This document shows, in pieces, positions 28,098 through 37,626 of a stretch of 64,000 bases of DNA; position 1 is the first letter of the stretch; every line of letters begins with the position of its first letter. Both the position numbers and the translations under genes were made by a program. Source of the stretch: Flavobacterium sp. (lineage in GTDB: Bacteria > Bacteroidota > Bacteroidia > Flavobacteriales > Flavobacteriaceae); assembly GCA_012837155.1 (NCBI GenBank), contig CP051546.1:1405075-1469074 (forward strand). Direction: 5' to 3'. The notes under the pieces were generated by a model. That model did no database searches. It worked only from the letters and a program-made list of their open reading frames with translations, and was not told where the DNA came from.

Positions 28098-28933
28098 TAA
28101 CTTCCTATCAATTCGTTCAGTTTTTCGACTAGTATTGTTGCTAAATCAGTCGTGAATTCTTTTTTGCGATACTTGGTAATAGGTTGAATCCCTTTAATCA
28201 CATTTGTGATAAACAATTCATCGGCTTTTTGAAGGTCAAATGGAGAAATTATTCCTTCGACAACTTTCAAGTTTTCTATTTTTCTAGCCAAAGTTAGTAT
28301 TTGTTTCCTCATGACTCCATTCAAACAGCCTTCTGAAATAGAAGGTGTAAAAAGAGTATTGTCTTTTAGCATAAAAATATTTCCTTGTAATGCTTCGACA
28401 ATATTCTTGCTGTCATTTAGCAATAAGCAATTATCCAATTCATTTTCATTGGCAAAAATACTTGCCGTGATATTCAAAATTTTATTAGTCGTTTTTATAG
28501 AAGAAAGCAATTGTTTTGTCACATAAAAATCCGTGTACAAATCTACTTTGTATTCTTTTTGATTGATTGAATAGTAAGTAGCATCGAGTAATTCTGCATG
28601 AATCAAAAAAGAAACCGTATTGTTTTGCGGCAAATAATAGCCTCCTTCATTTCTATAAACGGTAATTCTTGCACGACTGGAAACATCAAGATTCTTAGCA
28701 TGAACCAAATCGAGAATTTGCTCCTCAAAATATTCCATGGTAAAATTCATTGGAATTTCCATCCGAACCACGCGCATAGAAGACATTAATCTAAAATAAT
28801 GATCTTCTAAAAAAAGAATTTTACCATTCATTATTTTGATCGTCTCAAAAACAGCATCACCATATAAAAAAGCGCGGTTCTGTGCCAATGAATTTGAGTC
28901 GATAGAGATGATAGCACCGTTGAAATTAATCAT
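28094..28933 (-). CDS. Class IV PLP aminotransferase, aminodeoxychorismate lyase-like
   Basis: A 279-residue member of fold-type IV PLP enzymes (4-amino-4-deoxychorismate lyase PabC, branched-chain and D-amino acid aminotransferases). The N-terminus has FLYGDAVFETIKIMNGKILFLEDHYFRL, the PLP-lysine lies in LLSSIKTTNKILN (about 160), and EALQGNIFML and ISEGCLNGVMRKQIL form the cofactor-binding C-terminal half. Position and length fit PabC, which makes p-aminobenzoate for folate, but the substrate cannot be told from motifs alone. It is the second gene on the minus strand after the START-like protein (55 bases) and converges with yqgE. Confidence 0.82.
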   Translation of the reverse strand: MINFNGAIISIDSNSLAQNRAFLYGDAVFETIKIMNGKILFLEDHYFRLMSSMRVVRMEIPMNFTMEYFEEQILDLVHAKNLDVSSRARITVYRNEGGYYLPQNNTVSFLIHAELLDATYYSINQKEYKVDLYTDFYVTKQLLSSIKTTNKILNITASIFANENELDNCLLLNDSKNIVEALQGNIFMLKDNTLFTPSISEGCLNGVMRKQILTLARKIENLKVVEGIISPFDLQKADELFITNVIKGIQPITKYRKKEFTTDLATILVEKLNELIGSY

Positions 28934-28988
28934 AAAAAAAGCCCTGAAAATTATTCAGGGCAAATGTAAGTTATAAAAGGGAATATTA

Positions 28989-29382
28989 CTATACTGACCC
29001 AATTACATGTTTAAGATCTGAAACTTGATTTTCCCATAAAAGTGTAGCTTCTTCTATTTCATTTTTTTCGGCAAAATCGATTACCATCAAAGAAACGTCT
29101 TTTGTAATTTCGTCTACTAAAATATTTAATTCGAAAAAATATTCTGTATCCTTATTATTACTATCAACCCATTTAAATCTTACTTTTTCGCCTGTCTTTT
29201 TAGAGCAAAGTCTTGCTTTTTCTTCGGAATCATCCCAAATAAAAGTAAAAAACTCACCACGAGAATTTACATTGTCTGCAAACCACTCGGACAAACCTGA
29301 AGGAGTAGAAATGTATTGATATAGCAACTGGGGAGAAGAATTTATGGGAAACTCTATTTCGTATCGTATTTTTTAAATCCAT
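28989..29382 (-). CDS. START-like/AHSA1-type domain protein (one frame break near the start)
   Basis: The frame from 29327 gives 112 residues, but the natural start is the ATG at 29382-29380. A run of six A (complement of 29369-29374) carries one extra base; removing it gives MDLKIRYEIEFPINSSPQLL leading into YQYISTPSGLSEWFADNV, the typical SRPBCC beginning. The protein of about 130 residues is a small helix-grip fold with WDDSEEKARL and YFFELNILVDEITKDVSLMVIDF strands. In flavobacteria this family is annotated START-like; it may bind a hydrophobic ligand or act as an Aha1-like co-chaperone. Divergent from the tRNA-Met gene. Confidence 0.75.
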
Positions 29383-29471
29383 GGGTTATGATTAATTTTT
29401 TCGGAAATGTATTGAATATATGTTCAATAAAAAAGCCTTTTTAAAAATATTTTTTTTTCTTTACTATATGC

Positions 29472-29501
29472 TTGTAACCTCTAATATAATTTTTATATTT
29501 G
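29472..29501 (+). promoter_or_regulatory. Bacteroidota promoter of tRNA-Met
   Basis: TTG at 29472-29474, exactly 19 bases, TATATTTG at 29494-29501: full consensus. Transcription should begin near 29508, about 30 bases before the mature tRNA. Confidence 0.82.
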
Positions 29502-29536
29502 CACCCGCATTGAAAGATGGTTCTGTCCATCAATCG

Positions 29537-29610
29537 GGCGAGATAGCTCAGTTGGTTAGAGCGCAGGATTCATAACCCTGAGGTCGGGAGTTCAAATCTC
29601 CCTCTCGCTA
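29537..29610 (+). tRNA. tRNA-Met (anticodon CAT), elongator type
   Basis: A 74-base cloverleaf: acceptor stem GGCGAGA with TCTCGCT, D stem GCTC/GAGC with a GTTGGTTA loop, anticodon loop TTCATAA (anticodon CAT), variable AGGTC, T stem GGGAG/CTCCC with TTCAAAT, discriminator A. CCA is not encoded. The acceptor begins with a G-T pair, while bacterial initiator tRNAs have an unpaired first base and three G-C pairs in the anticodon stem; here the stem is CAGGA/CCCTG with one A-C mismatch next to the loop. I therefore prefer the elongator, without certainty. An own promoter and an own terminator flank it. Confidence 0.93.
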
Positions 29611-29612
29611 CT

Positions 29613-29650
29613 AAAGCCCTAAACAAATATTGTTTTAGGGCTTTTTTTTT
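29613..29650 (+). terminator. Rho-independent terminator of tRNA-Met
   Basis: AAAGCCCTAAA pairs with TTTAGGGCTTT, followed by a long T run. The stem begins three bases after the tRNA end. Confidence 0.9.
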
Positions 29651-29667
29651 GAATTTTCTTTTCAAAA

Positions 29668-30843
29668 TTACTCTTTCCTCCACTTTTTAGTTTCCTCGAA
29701 AACGTGTTCTAAAATTTTTGCTTCTTTTTCGTCGAAGTCAATATTTCTTCGGCTCATTACCAGTCGAGCGGTTTCGAATGCTTTTTTTGTAATATAAGTA
29801 GTAAACCCTGAAGCACCTCCCCAAGAAAAACTAGGTACAAAATTACGAGGGAATCCGCTACCAAAAATATTAGCACTTACTCCAACTACTGTGCCCGTGT
29901 TAAACATGGTGTTAATGCCACATTTACTGTGATCCCCCATCATTAAGCCGCAAAACTGCAATCCTGTTTTAGCAAAACCTTCGGTTTCATAACTCCATAA
30001 TTTTACTTCTTCATAGTTGTTTTTTAAGTTCGATGTATTGCTATCAGCACCAATATTACACCAATCTCCCAAGACCGAATCCCCTAAAAATCCTTCGTGT
30101 CCTTTATTAGAATACGAAAAAAGTACGGCGTTTTTTACTTCGCCCCCAATTCTGGAGTAAGGACCAACGGTTGTTGCTCCATAAATTTTGGCCCCCATTT
30201 TTATTAATGCATTTTCACATAAAGCTAATGGCCCACGAATTACTGAACCTTCCATTATTTCGGCATTTTTTCCGATATAAATAGGTCCCGAAGAAGCATT
30301 TAATGTAACGAACTCCAGTTTTGCCCCTTCTTCAATAAACACCTTTTCTTTTGCTATAACATTAACGCTTTTCGGAATGGGTTGTGATGTTCTACCTTCG
30401 GTTAAAAGTTCAAAATCTTCACAAATTGCAGCAGCATTATTCGAAAAAATATCCCAGGTATGTTCAACTCTCAAACAATTCCCTTCAAATTCTATGATTT
30501 CATAAGTGTCGAAATCTACTTCTTCTTGGTTTTCGCTAGTATAAAAAGCAACGACCTCATCTCCTTTGAAAATAGCTTGATTGGATTCAAGATTAGCAAC
30601 CATTTCTACCAAAATAGCATTGGGAAGAAAGGAAGCATTGATCATTACATTTTCCTCCATTTCGACCATTGGAAACTTGTCCGATAAATATTCCTCGGTA
30701 AGTGTGGTTATGGTAGAGCCCAAATGCATTTCCCATTTTTGACGAATCGTCATAATTCCGATACGAATATCAGCGACTGGACGTGTAAAAGTAAAAGGCA
30801 ATAGCGCATTTCTGGCTGGACCATCAAAAAGTATATAATTCAT
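29668..30843 (-). CDS. GlmU-like protein (degenerate nucleotidyltransferase plus left-handed beta-helix)
   Basis: A 391-residue cytosolic protein of the flavobacterial GlmU family. The N-terminal part (1-190) begins NYILFDGPARNALLPFTFTRPVADIRIG, a modified version of the nucleotidyltransferase start, without the canonical GxGTRxxxK glycine loop, so pyrophosphorylase activity may be altered or lost. From about 195 to 360 it has hexapeptide repeats of a left-handed beta-helix (IYIGKNAEIMEGSVIRG, LIKMGAKIYGATTVG, SRIGGEVKNAV, LGDWCNIGADSNTSNLKNNY), as in acetyltransferase domains. A role in sugar-nucleotide or cell-wall precursor metabolism is likely, but substrate and reaction are open. Confidence 0.82.
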   Translation of the reverse strand: MNYILFDGPARNALLPFTFTRPVADIRIGIMTIRQKWEMHLGSTITTLTEEYLSDKFPMVEMEENVMINASFLPNAILVEMVANLESNQAIFKGDEVVAFYTSENQEEVDFDTYEIIEFEGNCLRVEHTWDIFSNNAAAICEDFELLTEGRTSQPIPKSVNVIAKEKVFIEEGAKLEFVTLNASSGPIYIGKNAEIMEGSVIRGPLALCENALIKMGAKIYGATTVGPYSRIGGEVKNAVLFSYSNKGHEGFLGDSVLGDWCNIGADSNTSNLKNNYEEVKLWSYETEGFAKTGLQFCGLMMGDHSKCGINTMFNTGTVVGVSANIFGSGFPRNFVPSFSWGGASGFTTYITKKAFETARLVMSRRNIDFDEKEAKILEHVFEETKKWRKE

Positions 30844-30945
30844 TCCGATTTTAGGTTTTAGGTTTTAGTAGTTTTGGCTGAAAACGAATTCAGAATCTCT
30901 TATTTTATTTTGGTAAATTTACAAAGTTTTAAATAGTAATTAAAA

Positions 30946-30974
30946 CAAAAAAGCTTCGCAAATCGCGAAGCTTT
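30946..30974 (-). terminator. Terminator of rpmE2
   Basis: AAAGCTTCGC (30950-30959) pairs with GCGAAGCTTT (30965-30974); on the minus strand the stem is followed by a T run. It lies 25 bases after the L31 stop. Confidence 0.85.
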
Positions 30975-30998
30975 ATATTGTGTATAAACAAGTAAGTA

Positions 30999-31250
30999 TT
31001 ACTTACCGTGTTTTGCATATTTAGTTTTGAATTTATCGATACGACCTGCTGTATCAATAAGTTTAGATTTCCCTGTGTAAAAAGGATGAGAAGTTCTAGA
31101 AATCTCCATTTTTACAACTGGATATTCAACACCATCAACTACAATTGTTTCTTTTGTGTCGGCAGTAGATTTAGTAATGAACACATCTTCATTTGACATG
31201 TCTTTGAAGGCAACTAAACGGTAATTTTCTGGGTGAATTCCTTTTTTCAT
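30999..31250 (-). CDS. rpmE2: 50S ribosomal protein L31, type B (zinc-independent)
   Basis: An 83-residue ribosomal protein of the type B L31 class. It starts [24 protein letters not shown] and ends [10 protein letters not shown]; the [22 protein letters not shown] block is diagnostic. No cysteines are present, so it lacks the CxxC zinc ribbon of type A L31. Bacteria that have both forms switch to this one under zinc limitation, but many Bacteroidota carry it as the main copy; from one window I cannot tell. Single gene with its own promoter and terminator. Confidence 0.96.
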   Translation of the reverse strand: MKKGIHPENYRLVAFKDMSNEDVFITKSTADTKETIVVDGVEYPVVKMEISRTSHPFYTGKSKLIDTAGRIDKFKTKYAKHGK

Positions 31251-31365
31251 CTTTATTTTTATTTATTTTTTTGAGTGTTTTAATTTTGAAGCTTTCTCGT
31301 ATCTCGAAAAAGGTGTAAATGCAACTACTCTTTTTGTTTAAAAACTTTTAATTATTTTGAGTTCG

Positions 31366-31394
31366 CAAATTTACAATTATTTTCCAATAATCAA
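31366..31394 (-). promoter_or_regulatory. Likely promoter of rpmE2
   Basis: On the minus strand TTG (31394-31392), 18 bases, then TAAATTTG (31373-31366). The spacer is one base shorter than the usual 19. It lies about 115 bases upstream of the L31 start. Confidence 0.55.
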
Positions 31395-31496
31395 ATATTT
31401 AGTTTACTTTTTTTTATAAACCTAAAAAACGATTTTTATCCTTGAATATAGGGGGAATTGCTATATTTGTGGATTAATAAATAAATATTTTAAGCT

Positions 31497-32024
31497 ATGA
31501 ATGAAGTCATAAAGAAAAACGGAATCTCTTATGGGATAATTACTGGAGTTGTAAGCATACTAATTACCACCCTAATATATTCAATTGATTTAAAATTATT
31601 CATCGCTTGGTGGGTAACAGCACTAAGCATTTCTTCTTATATTGTGATTGCCATTGTACTACTTTCAAAGACAAAGAAAGAACTAAAAGGAGTCTTTCCT
31701 TTTAAAGATGCCTTTACCACCTATTTTATTTCGGCTGTTGTGGGAATATTAATTTCTGTCGCTTTTAATATTATTTTATTCAATTTTATCGATCCTTCTG
31801 CTAAAGAATCCATCAAGGAAATATCCATGAAATATGCAGTTGAAATGATGCAAAAATTCAACACACCAACCTCGGCTATCAACGAAGCCTTGAAAAAATT
31901 ACAAGAAAACGACCAATTCTCAATCATTGAACTTTTAAAAGGATCAATATTCAGTATTGTTTTTAGTGCGCTCTTTGGATTATTATTAGCTTTAGCGTTT
32001 AAAAGTAAACCTTCCCAAGAATAA
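31497..32024 (+). CDS. DUF4199 membrane protein
   Basis: A 175-residue inner-membrane protein of the Bacteroidota family DUF4199. Four hydrophobic segments are visible: about 12-30 (GIITGVVSILITTLIYSI), 37-57, 73-96 (TTYFISAVVGILISVAFNI) and 148-168. A charged amphipathic stretch between the third and fourth (about 100-140) is likely in the periplasm or cytosol. Function unknown. The start is preceded by a TATATTTG -7 box (31462-31469) and a TTG 17 bases upstream, so it has a probable promoter. Seven bases separate its stop from the glycosyltransferase gene, so the two form an operon. Confidence 0.85.
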   Translation: MNEVIKKNGISYGIITGVVSILITTLIYSIDLKLFIAWWVTALSISSYIVIAIVLLSKTKKELKGVFPFKDAFTTYFISAVVGILISVAFNIILFNFIDPSAKESIKEISMKYAVEMMQKFNTPTSAINEALKKLQENDQFSIIELLKGSIFSIVFSALFGLLLALAFKSKPSQE

Positions 32025-32031
32025 AAATTAA

Positions 32032-32984
32032 ATGAATTTATCCATACTTATTCCGCTTCTTAACGAAGACGAATCACTCAAAGAACTTTATATTTGGATT
32101 GTTTCCGTAATGAAATCAAACAATTATTCGTACGAAATCATTTTTATTGATGATGGAAGTACGGATTATTCTTGGGCTATCATCGAGGAACTGGCTTCTG
32201 AAAATCAAAACGTGAAAGGCATTCGTTTTATGAAAAATTTCGGGAAATCTCAAGCACTACATGCTGGTTTTGCAAAAGCCCAGGGCGATGTTGTAATCAC
32301 TATGGATGCTGATTTACAAGACAGTCCAGAGGAAATTCCGGCACTTTACGACATGATTATTTCGAATAAATTTGATTTAGTTTCCGGCTGGAAAAAGAAA
32401 CGATACGACTCTGTTGTAGCAAAAAACTTACCTTCAAAATTATTCAATTGGGCTGCCAGAAAAACATCGGGAGTTGAGTTAAATGATTTTAATTGTGGTC
32501 TAAAAGCCTACCGAAATGTAGTTATCAAAAACATTGAAGTTTCGGGCGAAATGCATCGATACATTCCTGTTTTAGCAAAAAATGCAGGTTTTAGTAAAAT
32601 TGGCGAAAAAGTAGTACAACATCAGGCAAGAAAATATGGCGAAACTAAATTTGGAATGGAACGTTTTATTAACGGTTTTCTAGATTTAATTACCATTTGG
32701 TTTTTGTCAAAATTTGGCAAAAGACCCATGCACTTATTTGGAGCCATGGGTTCCGTAATGTTTATTATCGGTTTTTTATTGGCTGGATATATTGGTGTAA
32801 TGAAATTATATAATCTTTACAACAATCTACCTTATCATCTAGTAACTAGCAATCCTTGGTTTTACATTGCGCTAACAACGATGGTTTTAGGAACACAATT
32901 ATTTTGGCTGGGTTTCTAGGCGAAATTATTTTGAGAACAAAAAACAATGAAGAGCGTTATAAAGTTTCGAAAGAAATTAATTAA
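32032..32984 (+). CDS. GT2 family glycosyltransferase, polyprenyl-phosphate type (one frame break near the end)
   Basis: A family 2 glycosyltransferase with two C-terminal membrane helices, the layout of DPM1/GtrB/ArnC enzymes that load a sugar onto polyprenyl phosphate at the inner membrane. It has SILIPLLNEDESLKELYIWI, the nucleotide-binding FIDDGSTDYSW, the metal-binding DADLQDSPEEIP and DFNCGLKAYRN. Membrane segments lie at about 232-262 and 277-300. The frame stops at 32919, but adding one T to TTT at 32913-32915 gives WLGFLGEIILRTKNNEERYK and an end at 32984, the usual C-terminus of this family (about 317 residues). Four genes here (DUF4199, GT2, phosphohexomutase, YhcG) run in the same direction with short gaps. 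Confidence 0.87.
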
Positions 32985-33023
32985 TTCTAAATAATCAAAA
33001 ATTCAATTGCAAAAAATACAGGA

Positions 33024-34752
33024 ATGGAAATTAAGCAAAACATTTTAGACGCAGCAAAAGAATGGCTTACCCCAACATTTGACGATGAAACACAAGAGGC
33101 TGTCAAAATGATGCTGAGTTCATCTTCAAAAGATCTCGAAGAAAGTTTTTACAAAAATCTTGAATTTGGAACTGGCGGAATGCGTGGAATTATGGGCGTT
33201 GGAGACAATCGCATCAACAAATACACCCTTGGAAAAAGTACACAAGGACTTTCAAATTATTTACACAAATCATTTAAAAATCAACCTTTAAAAGCCGTTA
33301 TAGCCTTTGATTGCCGTCATAATAGCAAATCTTTGGCCAAGGTTGTTGCCAACGTTTTTTTCGGCAAATGGAATCGAAGTTTATTTGTTTTCAGATTTGA
33401 GACCAACTCCTGAGTTATCATTTGCACTAAAACATCTGGGCTGCCAATGCGGAATTGTACTTACAGCTTCTCACAATCCTCCTGAATACAATGGTTACAA
33501 AGTATATTGGGAAGATGGGGGTCAAATCGTTCCTCCGCAAGACGAAGGCATTATCAATACGATTGAAAACTTAAATTACAACCAGATTAAGTTTGATGCT
33601 AATGAGGATTTGATTCATTATATCGATAACGATGTGGATCAGGCATTTATAAAATCAACAATAGAAAATGCTTGTTTTAATACTTCGGTAGAAGCAAAAG
33701 ACAATTTGAATATCGTTTTCACTTCCTTGCACGGAACATCAATAACCTTAGTTCCTGACACTTTTGCACAAGCTGGATACAAAAATGTAAACATTGTCGA
33801 AGAACAAAGAGTCCCAAATGGCGATTTCCCAACGGTTAAATCCCCAAATCCAGAAGAGTCCGAAGCCTTAACAATGGCTTTGGCACTAGCCGATAAAACC
33901 AACTCAGATATTGTTATTGGTACTGATCCAGATTGTGATAGATTGGGTGTTGCCGTTCGAAATAATGAAGGCAAGATGATTTTATTGAATGGAAATCAAA
34001 CAATGATTTTGATGACTGCCTTTTTATTAGACCAATGGAAACAAGCAGGCAAAATCAACGGAAAACAGTTCGTGGGTTCGACCATTGTTTCTACTCCAAT
34101 GATTATGGAATTGGCGACAGCTTATGGCGTGGAATGTAAAGTAGGTTTGACTGGTTTCAAATGGATTGCCAAGATGATCAAGGATTTTCCGGAATTAGAA
34201 TTCATTGGCGGCGGCGAAGAAAGTTTTGGTTATATGGTGGGCGATGCAGTTCGCGATAAGGATGCTGTTGCAGCTACCTTATTAATTTGCGAATTGGCGG
34301 CTCAAGTAAAAGCCAAAGGAAGTACAGTATACAAAGAACTACTAAAATTATACGTAGAACATGGGTTTTATAAAGAACATTTGATTTCGATTACCAAAAA
34401 AGGAATGGAAGGTTTAGCAGAAATCAACCAAATGATGGTTACCATGCGTAATAATCCCGTGAAGGAGATTAACGGACAAAGAGTACTCATGTTGGAAGAT
34501 TACAAATCATCTGTTGCCAAAAATTTACTCACTGGCGAAGAAGAAACAATGAATATTCCTAAAGCAGACGTGTTAATTTATTATACTGAAGATGGTTCGA
34601 AAATTTGTGCCAGACCAAGCGGAACCGAGCCAAAAATTAAATTTTATATCAGCGTAAACACCAAATTGGACAGCGTAGAAAATTTCAAAGAGGTTGAAAC
34701 TGTTTTAAATAATAAAATAAAAAATATTATTGCTGCAATGCAATTGAGCTAA
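33024..34752 (+). CDS. Phosphoglucomutase/phosphomannomutase family protein (one frame break)
   Basis: An alpha-D-phosphohexomutase of about 575 residues, a size fitting the larger phosphoglucomutase/ribomutase group of this phylum. The first part (from 33024) has FGTGGMRGIMGVGDNRIN and IAFDCRHNSKSLA. The frame is lost in a run of seven T at 33355-33361; removing one joins KVVANVF to SANGIEVYLFSDLRPTPELSFAL. The phosphorylated active-site Ser is in LTASHNPPEYNGYK, the Mg-binding loop is GTDPDCDRLGVAVR, the sugar-binding GGEESFGYMVGD loop follows, and the phosphate-binding CARPSGTEPKIKFY closes it. It interconverts hexose 1- and 6-phosphates, feeding nucleotide sugars for envelope glycans, in line with the upstream glycosyltransferase. 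Confidence 0.9.
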
Positions 34753-34761
34753 TTTAATATC

Positions 34762-35799
34762 ATGGACAGCACACTTGATACAGATAATACGCCGCAACTA
34801 TTAAATTCGATTATCGGTTTAATAGACACAACACGACAAAATGTAGCAAGAACTGTTAACCAAGAACTTACATTATTATATTGGAATATTGGAAAAAGCA
34901 TAAATGATGATGTCTTAAAAAACGACAGAGCCAATTATGGAAAAAAGTTGATTTTAGGGCTAAGCCAAGAACTTTCTAAAAGATACGGAACAGGATTTAA
35001 CAAAAGAAATCTTCATAGTTTTATCAAGTTAAATACTGTATTTCAAGACATTACAATTGTGCACACAGTGTGTGCACAATTGAGTTGGTCACATATAAGA
35101 ACTCTAATTTATATAGAAGACCACATCAAAAGAGAGTTTTATCTTCAAATGTGTAAACACGAAAGATGGAGCGTTAGAACGTTACAAGAACGTATTGATA
35201 GTATGCTTTTTGAAAGAACTGCTATTAGCAAAAAACCAGAAGAAACCATCATCAATGAATTGAAGGTGCTGGAAACGGAGAATAAAATCAGTCCTGATTT
35301 AGCTTTTCGAGACCCTTATTTTTTAGACTTCTTAGGATTACATGATACTTATTCCGAAAGAGATTTAGAGAGTTCTATTTTGGCACAACTTCAATATTTT
35401 ATTACAGAAATGGGGAGCGAGTTTGCTTTTTTGGCACGTCAAAAAAGAATAACTATTGATAACGAAGATTTTTATATTGACTTACTTTTTTATCATAGAG
35501 GTTTGAAAAGTCTGATTGCCATTGATTTAAAACTAGGAAAATTTAAAGCTGGTTACAAAAGCCAAATGGAATTATACCTTTCATGGCTTGAACATAACGA
35601 GCAAAAAGAAGGCGAAAACAAACCTATTGGACTCATTCTTTGTAGCGAAAAATCTTCGGAACAAATTAATTATTTGATGCTTGACAACGATGAACACATA
35701 AAAATAGCCAAATATTTGACTCAATTACCCAAGAAAGAATTATTGCTAGAAAAATTAAAAAAAGCCATTGCTATAGTAGAAAATAATACCAAAAAATAA
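34762..35799 (+). CDS. PDDEXK nuclease of the YhcG/DUF1016 family
   Basis: A 345-residue protein. The N-terminal DUF1016_N region (about 10-150) has LLNSIIGLIDTTRQNVARTVN, YWNIGKSINDDVL and LSWSHIRTLIYIED; the C-terminal PDDEXK domain (about 180-330) shows FAFLARQKRITIDNEDFYIDLLFYH with the catalytic Asp, LIAIDLKLGKFKAGYKSQMELYLSWL as the E/D-x-K part, and PIGLILCSEKSSEQINY. The family is found near restriction systems, prophages and defence loci. Here it is a single gene 9 bases after the phosphohexomutase and ends directly at the ABC transporter start, an accessory gene inside a housekeeping row. It contains a perfect 29-bp palindrome. Confidence 0.85.
   Translation: MDSTLDTDNTPQLLNSIIGLIDTTRQNVARTVNQELTLLYWNIGKSINDDVLKNDRANYGKKLILGLSQELSKRYGTGFNKRNLHSFIKLNTVFQDITIVHTVCAQLSWSHIRTLIYIEDHIKREFYLQMCKHERWSVRTLQERIDSMLFERTAISKKPEETIINELKVLETENKISPDLAFRDPYFLDFLGLHDTYSERDLESSILAQLQYFITEMGSEFAFLARQKRITIDNEDFYIDLLFYHRGLKSLIAIDLKLGKFKAGYKSQMELYLSWLEHNEQKEGENKPIGLILCSEKSSEQINYLMLDNDEHIKIAKYLTQLPKKELLLEKLKKAIAIVENNTKK
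35054..35082. repeat. Perfect 29-bp palindrome inside the YhcG gene
   Basis: CAATTGTGCACACA and its exact complement TGTGTGCACAATTG surround a central G at 35068. It encodes the linker residues just before the conserved LSWSH motif. An uninterrupted 14-bp arm without a loop is very rare in coding DNA. Confidence 0.8.
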
Positions 35800-37626
35800 A
35801 TGAACAATTTTAAGAAAATATTCCCTTTTATAATTCCATACAAGAAATATGCTTATGCCAACATATTTTTTAATGTGCTGTATGCTATTTTTGGTACACT
35901 TTCTTTTGTATCCCTTATGCCTATGATGGATGTTTTATTTGGGCAGTCAAAAAAAAATTACATCCTTCCAACATACAAAGGATTTTCAGAATTAAAAGCC
36001 TACTTGTCTGATTATTTGAGTTATTATTTAACTTCAATTACGGACACTAACGGAATTGGCTACACACTCTCGATATTAGTTACAGGAATCATCATTATCT
36101 TTTTATTGAAAAATTTATGTGACTATCTGGCCATGTTTTTTATTACCTTTTTACGAAATGGTGTTTTGAGAGATATGCGAAATGCTATGTATAAAAAGAC
36201 GATTGAATTGCCATTGTCCTTCTATTCTGAAAAAAGAAAAGGAGATGTAATTGCAAGAATATCTGGCGATGTCAATGAAGTTCAAACTTCTTTTTTATCA
36301 ATTCTGGAGCTTATTGTAAAAGAACCCTTGACGATTATATTTACTTTAATTGCAATGGTTACCATTAGCCCACAATTGACTCTTTTTGTATTTATTTTCA
36401 TCCCAATTTCGGGTTATATTATTTCACTTATTGGAAAACAATTAAAAAGGAAATCAACACGAGCCCAACAAGAACAAGGTCAGTTTTTATCGACAATCGA
36501 AGAAACTCTTGGGGGATTAAAAGTGGTAAAAGGATATAATTCTGAGAAATACTTCAATAGCGTTTTTCAAGAATCAACCCAACGCTTTTTTACGTTATCG
36601 AATAGTATCGGCAACAGACAAAACTTAGCTTCACCGGCAAGCGAATTTATGGGAATTATGGTTATTGCCATTTTACTTTGGTATGGCGGACACATGGTTT
36701 TGATTGAACATACCTTAAAAGGTGCTGCTTTCATTACCTATATGGGATTAGCTTACAACATATTGACTCCAGCAAAATCAATTTCTAAAGCATCTTATGC
36801 TATCAAAAGAGGAAATGCCGCAGCAGAACGTGTTTTAGAAATTCTTGAACAGAAAAACACTATCAAAAGCAAGAAAAACGCCTTGAAAAAAGATTCGTTT
36901 GAGTCCGAAATCAGCATTAAAAACATCAACTTTAAGTACGAAGAAGAGACTGTATTAAAGCACTTTTCTCTTGAAGTCAAAAAGGGACAAACCGTGGCTC
37001 TCGTTGGTCAATCCGGAAGCGGAAAAAGTACAATCGCCAATTTATTGACTCGTTTTTATGATGTGAATGAGGGAACAATTGCAATTGATTCTGTCAATAT
37101 TAAGGATATGAATTTGCAATCGCTTCGTGGTTTGATGGGATTGGTAACGCAAGACAGCATTTTGTTTAATGACACCATAAAAGCCAATATTTCATTAGGT
37201 AAATTAGACGCAACCGACGGCGAAATTATCGACGCCTTAAAAATTGCGAATGCCTATGAATTTGTCCAAAATTTACCGCTTGGCATTCACACCAATATTG
37301 GCGATAGCGGAAACAAACTTTCTGGCGGGCAAAAACAACGATTATCTATTGCAAGGGCTGTTTTAAAAAACCCACCGATTATGATTTTGGACGAAGCCAC
37401 CTCAGCTTTGGATACCGAAAGCGAAAAATTTGTTCAGGTTGCCTTAGAAAATATGATGCAAAACCGAACTTCGATTGTGATTGCACACCGCCTTTCGACC
37501 ATTCAAAAGGCAGACAAGATTGTGGTCATGCAAAAAGGAGAAATTGTAGAACAAGGCACTCACGACGAACTCATTGCACGCAATGGAACCTATAACAAAT
37601 TAGTAACAATGCAGAGTTTTGAATAA
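35800..37626 (+). CDS. ABC exporter, MsbA/lipid-type (fused permease and ATPase)
   Basis: A 608-residue half-transporter. The N-terminal six-helix domain (about 1-330) has membrane segments at about 18-40, 95-120, 165-205 and 275-325 and the coupling sequences RNAMYKKTIELPLSFYSEKRKGDVIARIS. The ATPase domain has Walker A GQSGSGKST (about 404), the Q-loop VTQDSILFND, ABC signature KLSGGQKQRLSIARA, Walker B IMILDEATSALD and the H-loop IAHRLST. It works as a homodimer exporting a lipid or hydrophobic compound. Members of this group in Bacteroidota are often called MsbA-like, but no clear evidence links this one to lipid A. It starts right at the YhcG stop (34762-35799), so the two may be co-transcribed. 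Confidence 0.9.
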   Translation: MNNFKKIFPFIIPYKKYAYANIFFNVLYAIFGTLSFVSLMPMMDVLFGQSKKNYILPTYKGFSELKAYLSDYLSYYLTSITDTNGIGYTLSILVTGIIIIFLLKNLCDYLAMFFITFLRNGVLRDMRNAMYKKTIELPLSFYSEKRKGDVIARISGDVNEVQTSFLSILELIVKEPLTIIFTLIAMVTISPQLTLFVFIFIPISGYIISLIGKQLKRKSTRAQQEQGQFLSTIEETLGGLKVVKGYNSEKYFNSVFQESTQRFFTLSNSIGNRQNLASPASEFMGIMVIAILLWYGGHMVLIEHTLKGAAFITYMGLAYNILTPAKSISKASYAIKRGNAAAERVLEILEQKNTIKSKKNALKKDSFESEISIKNINFKYEEETVLKHFSLEVKKGQTVALVGQSGSGKSTIANLLTRFYDVNEGTIAIDSVNIKDMNLQSLRGLMGLVTQDSILFNDTIKANISLGKLDATDGEIIDALKIANAYEFVQNLPLGIHTNIGDSGNKLSGGQKQRLSIARAVLKNPPIMILDEATSALDTESEKFVQVALENMMQNRTSIVIAHRLSTIQKADKIVVMQKGEIVEQGTHDELIARNGTYNKLVTMQSFE

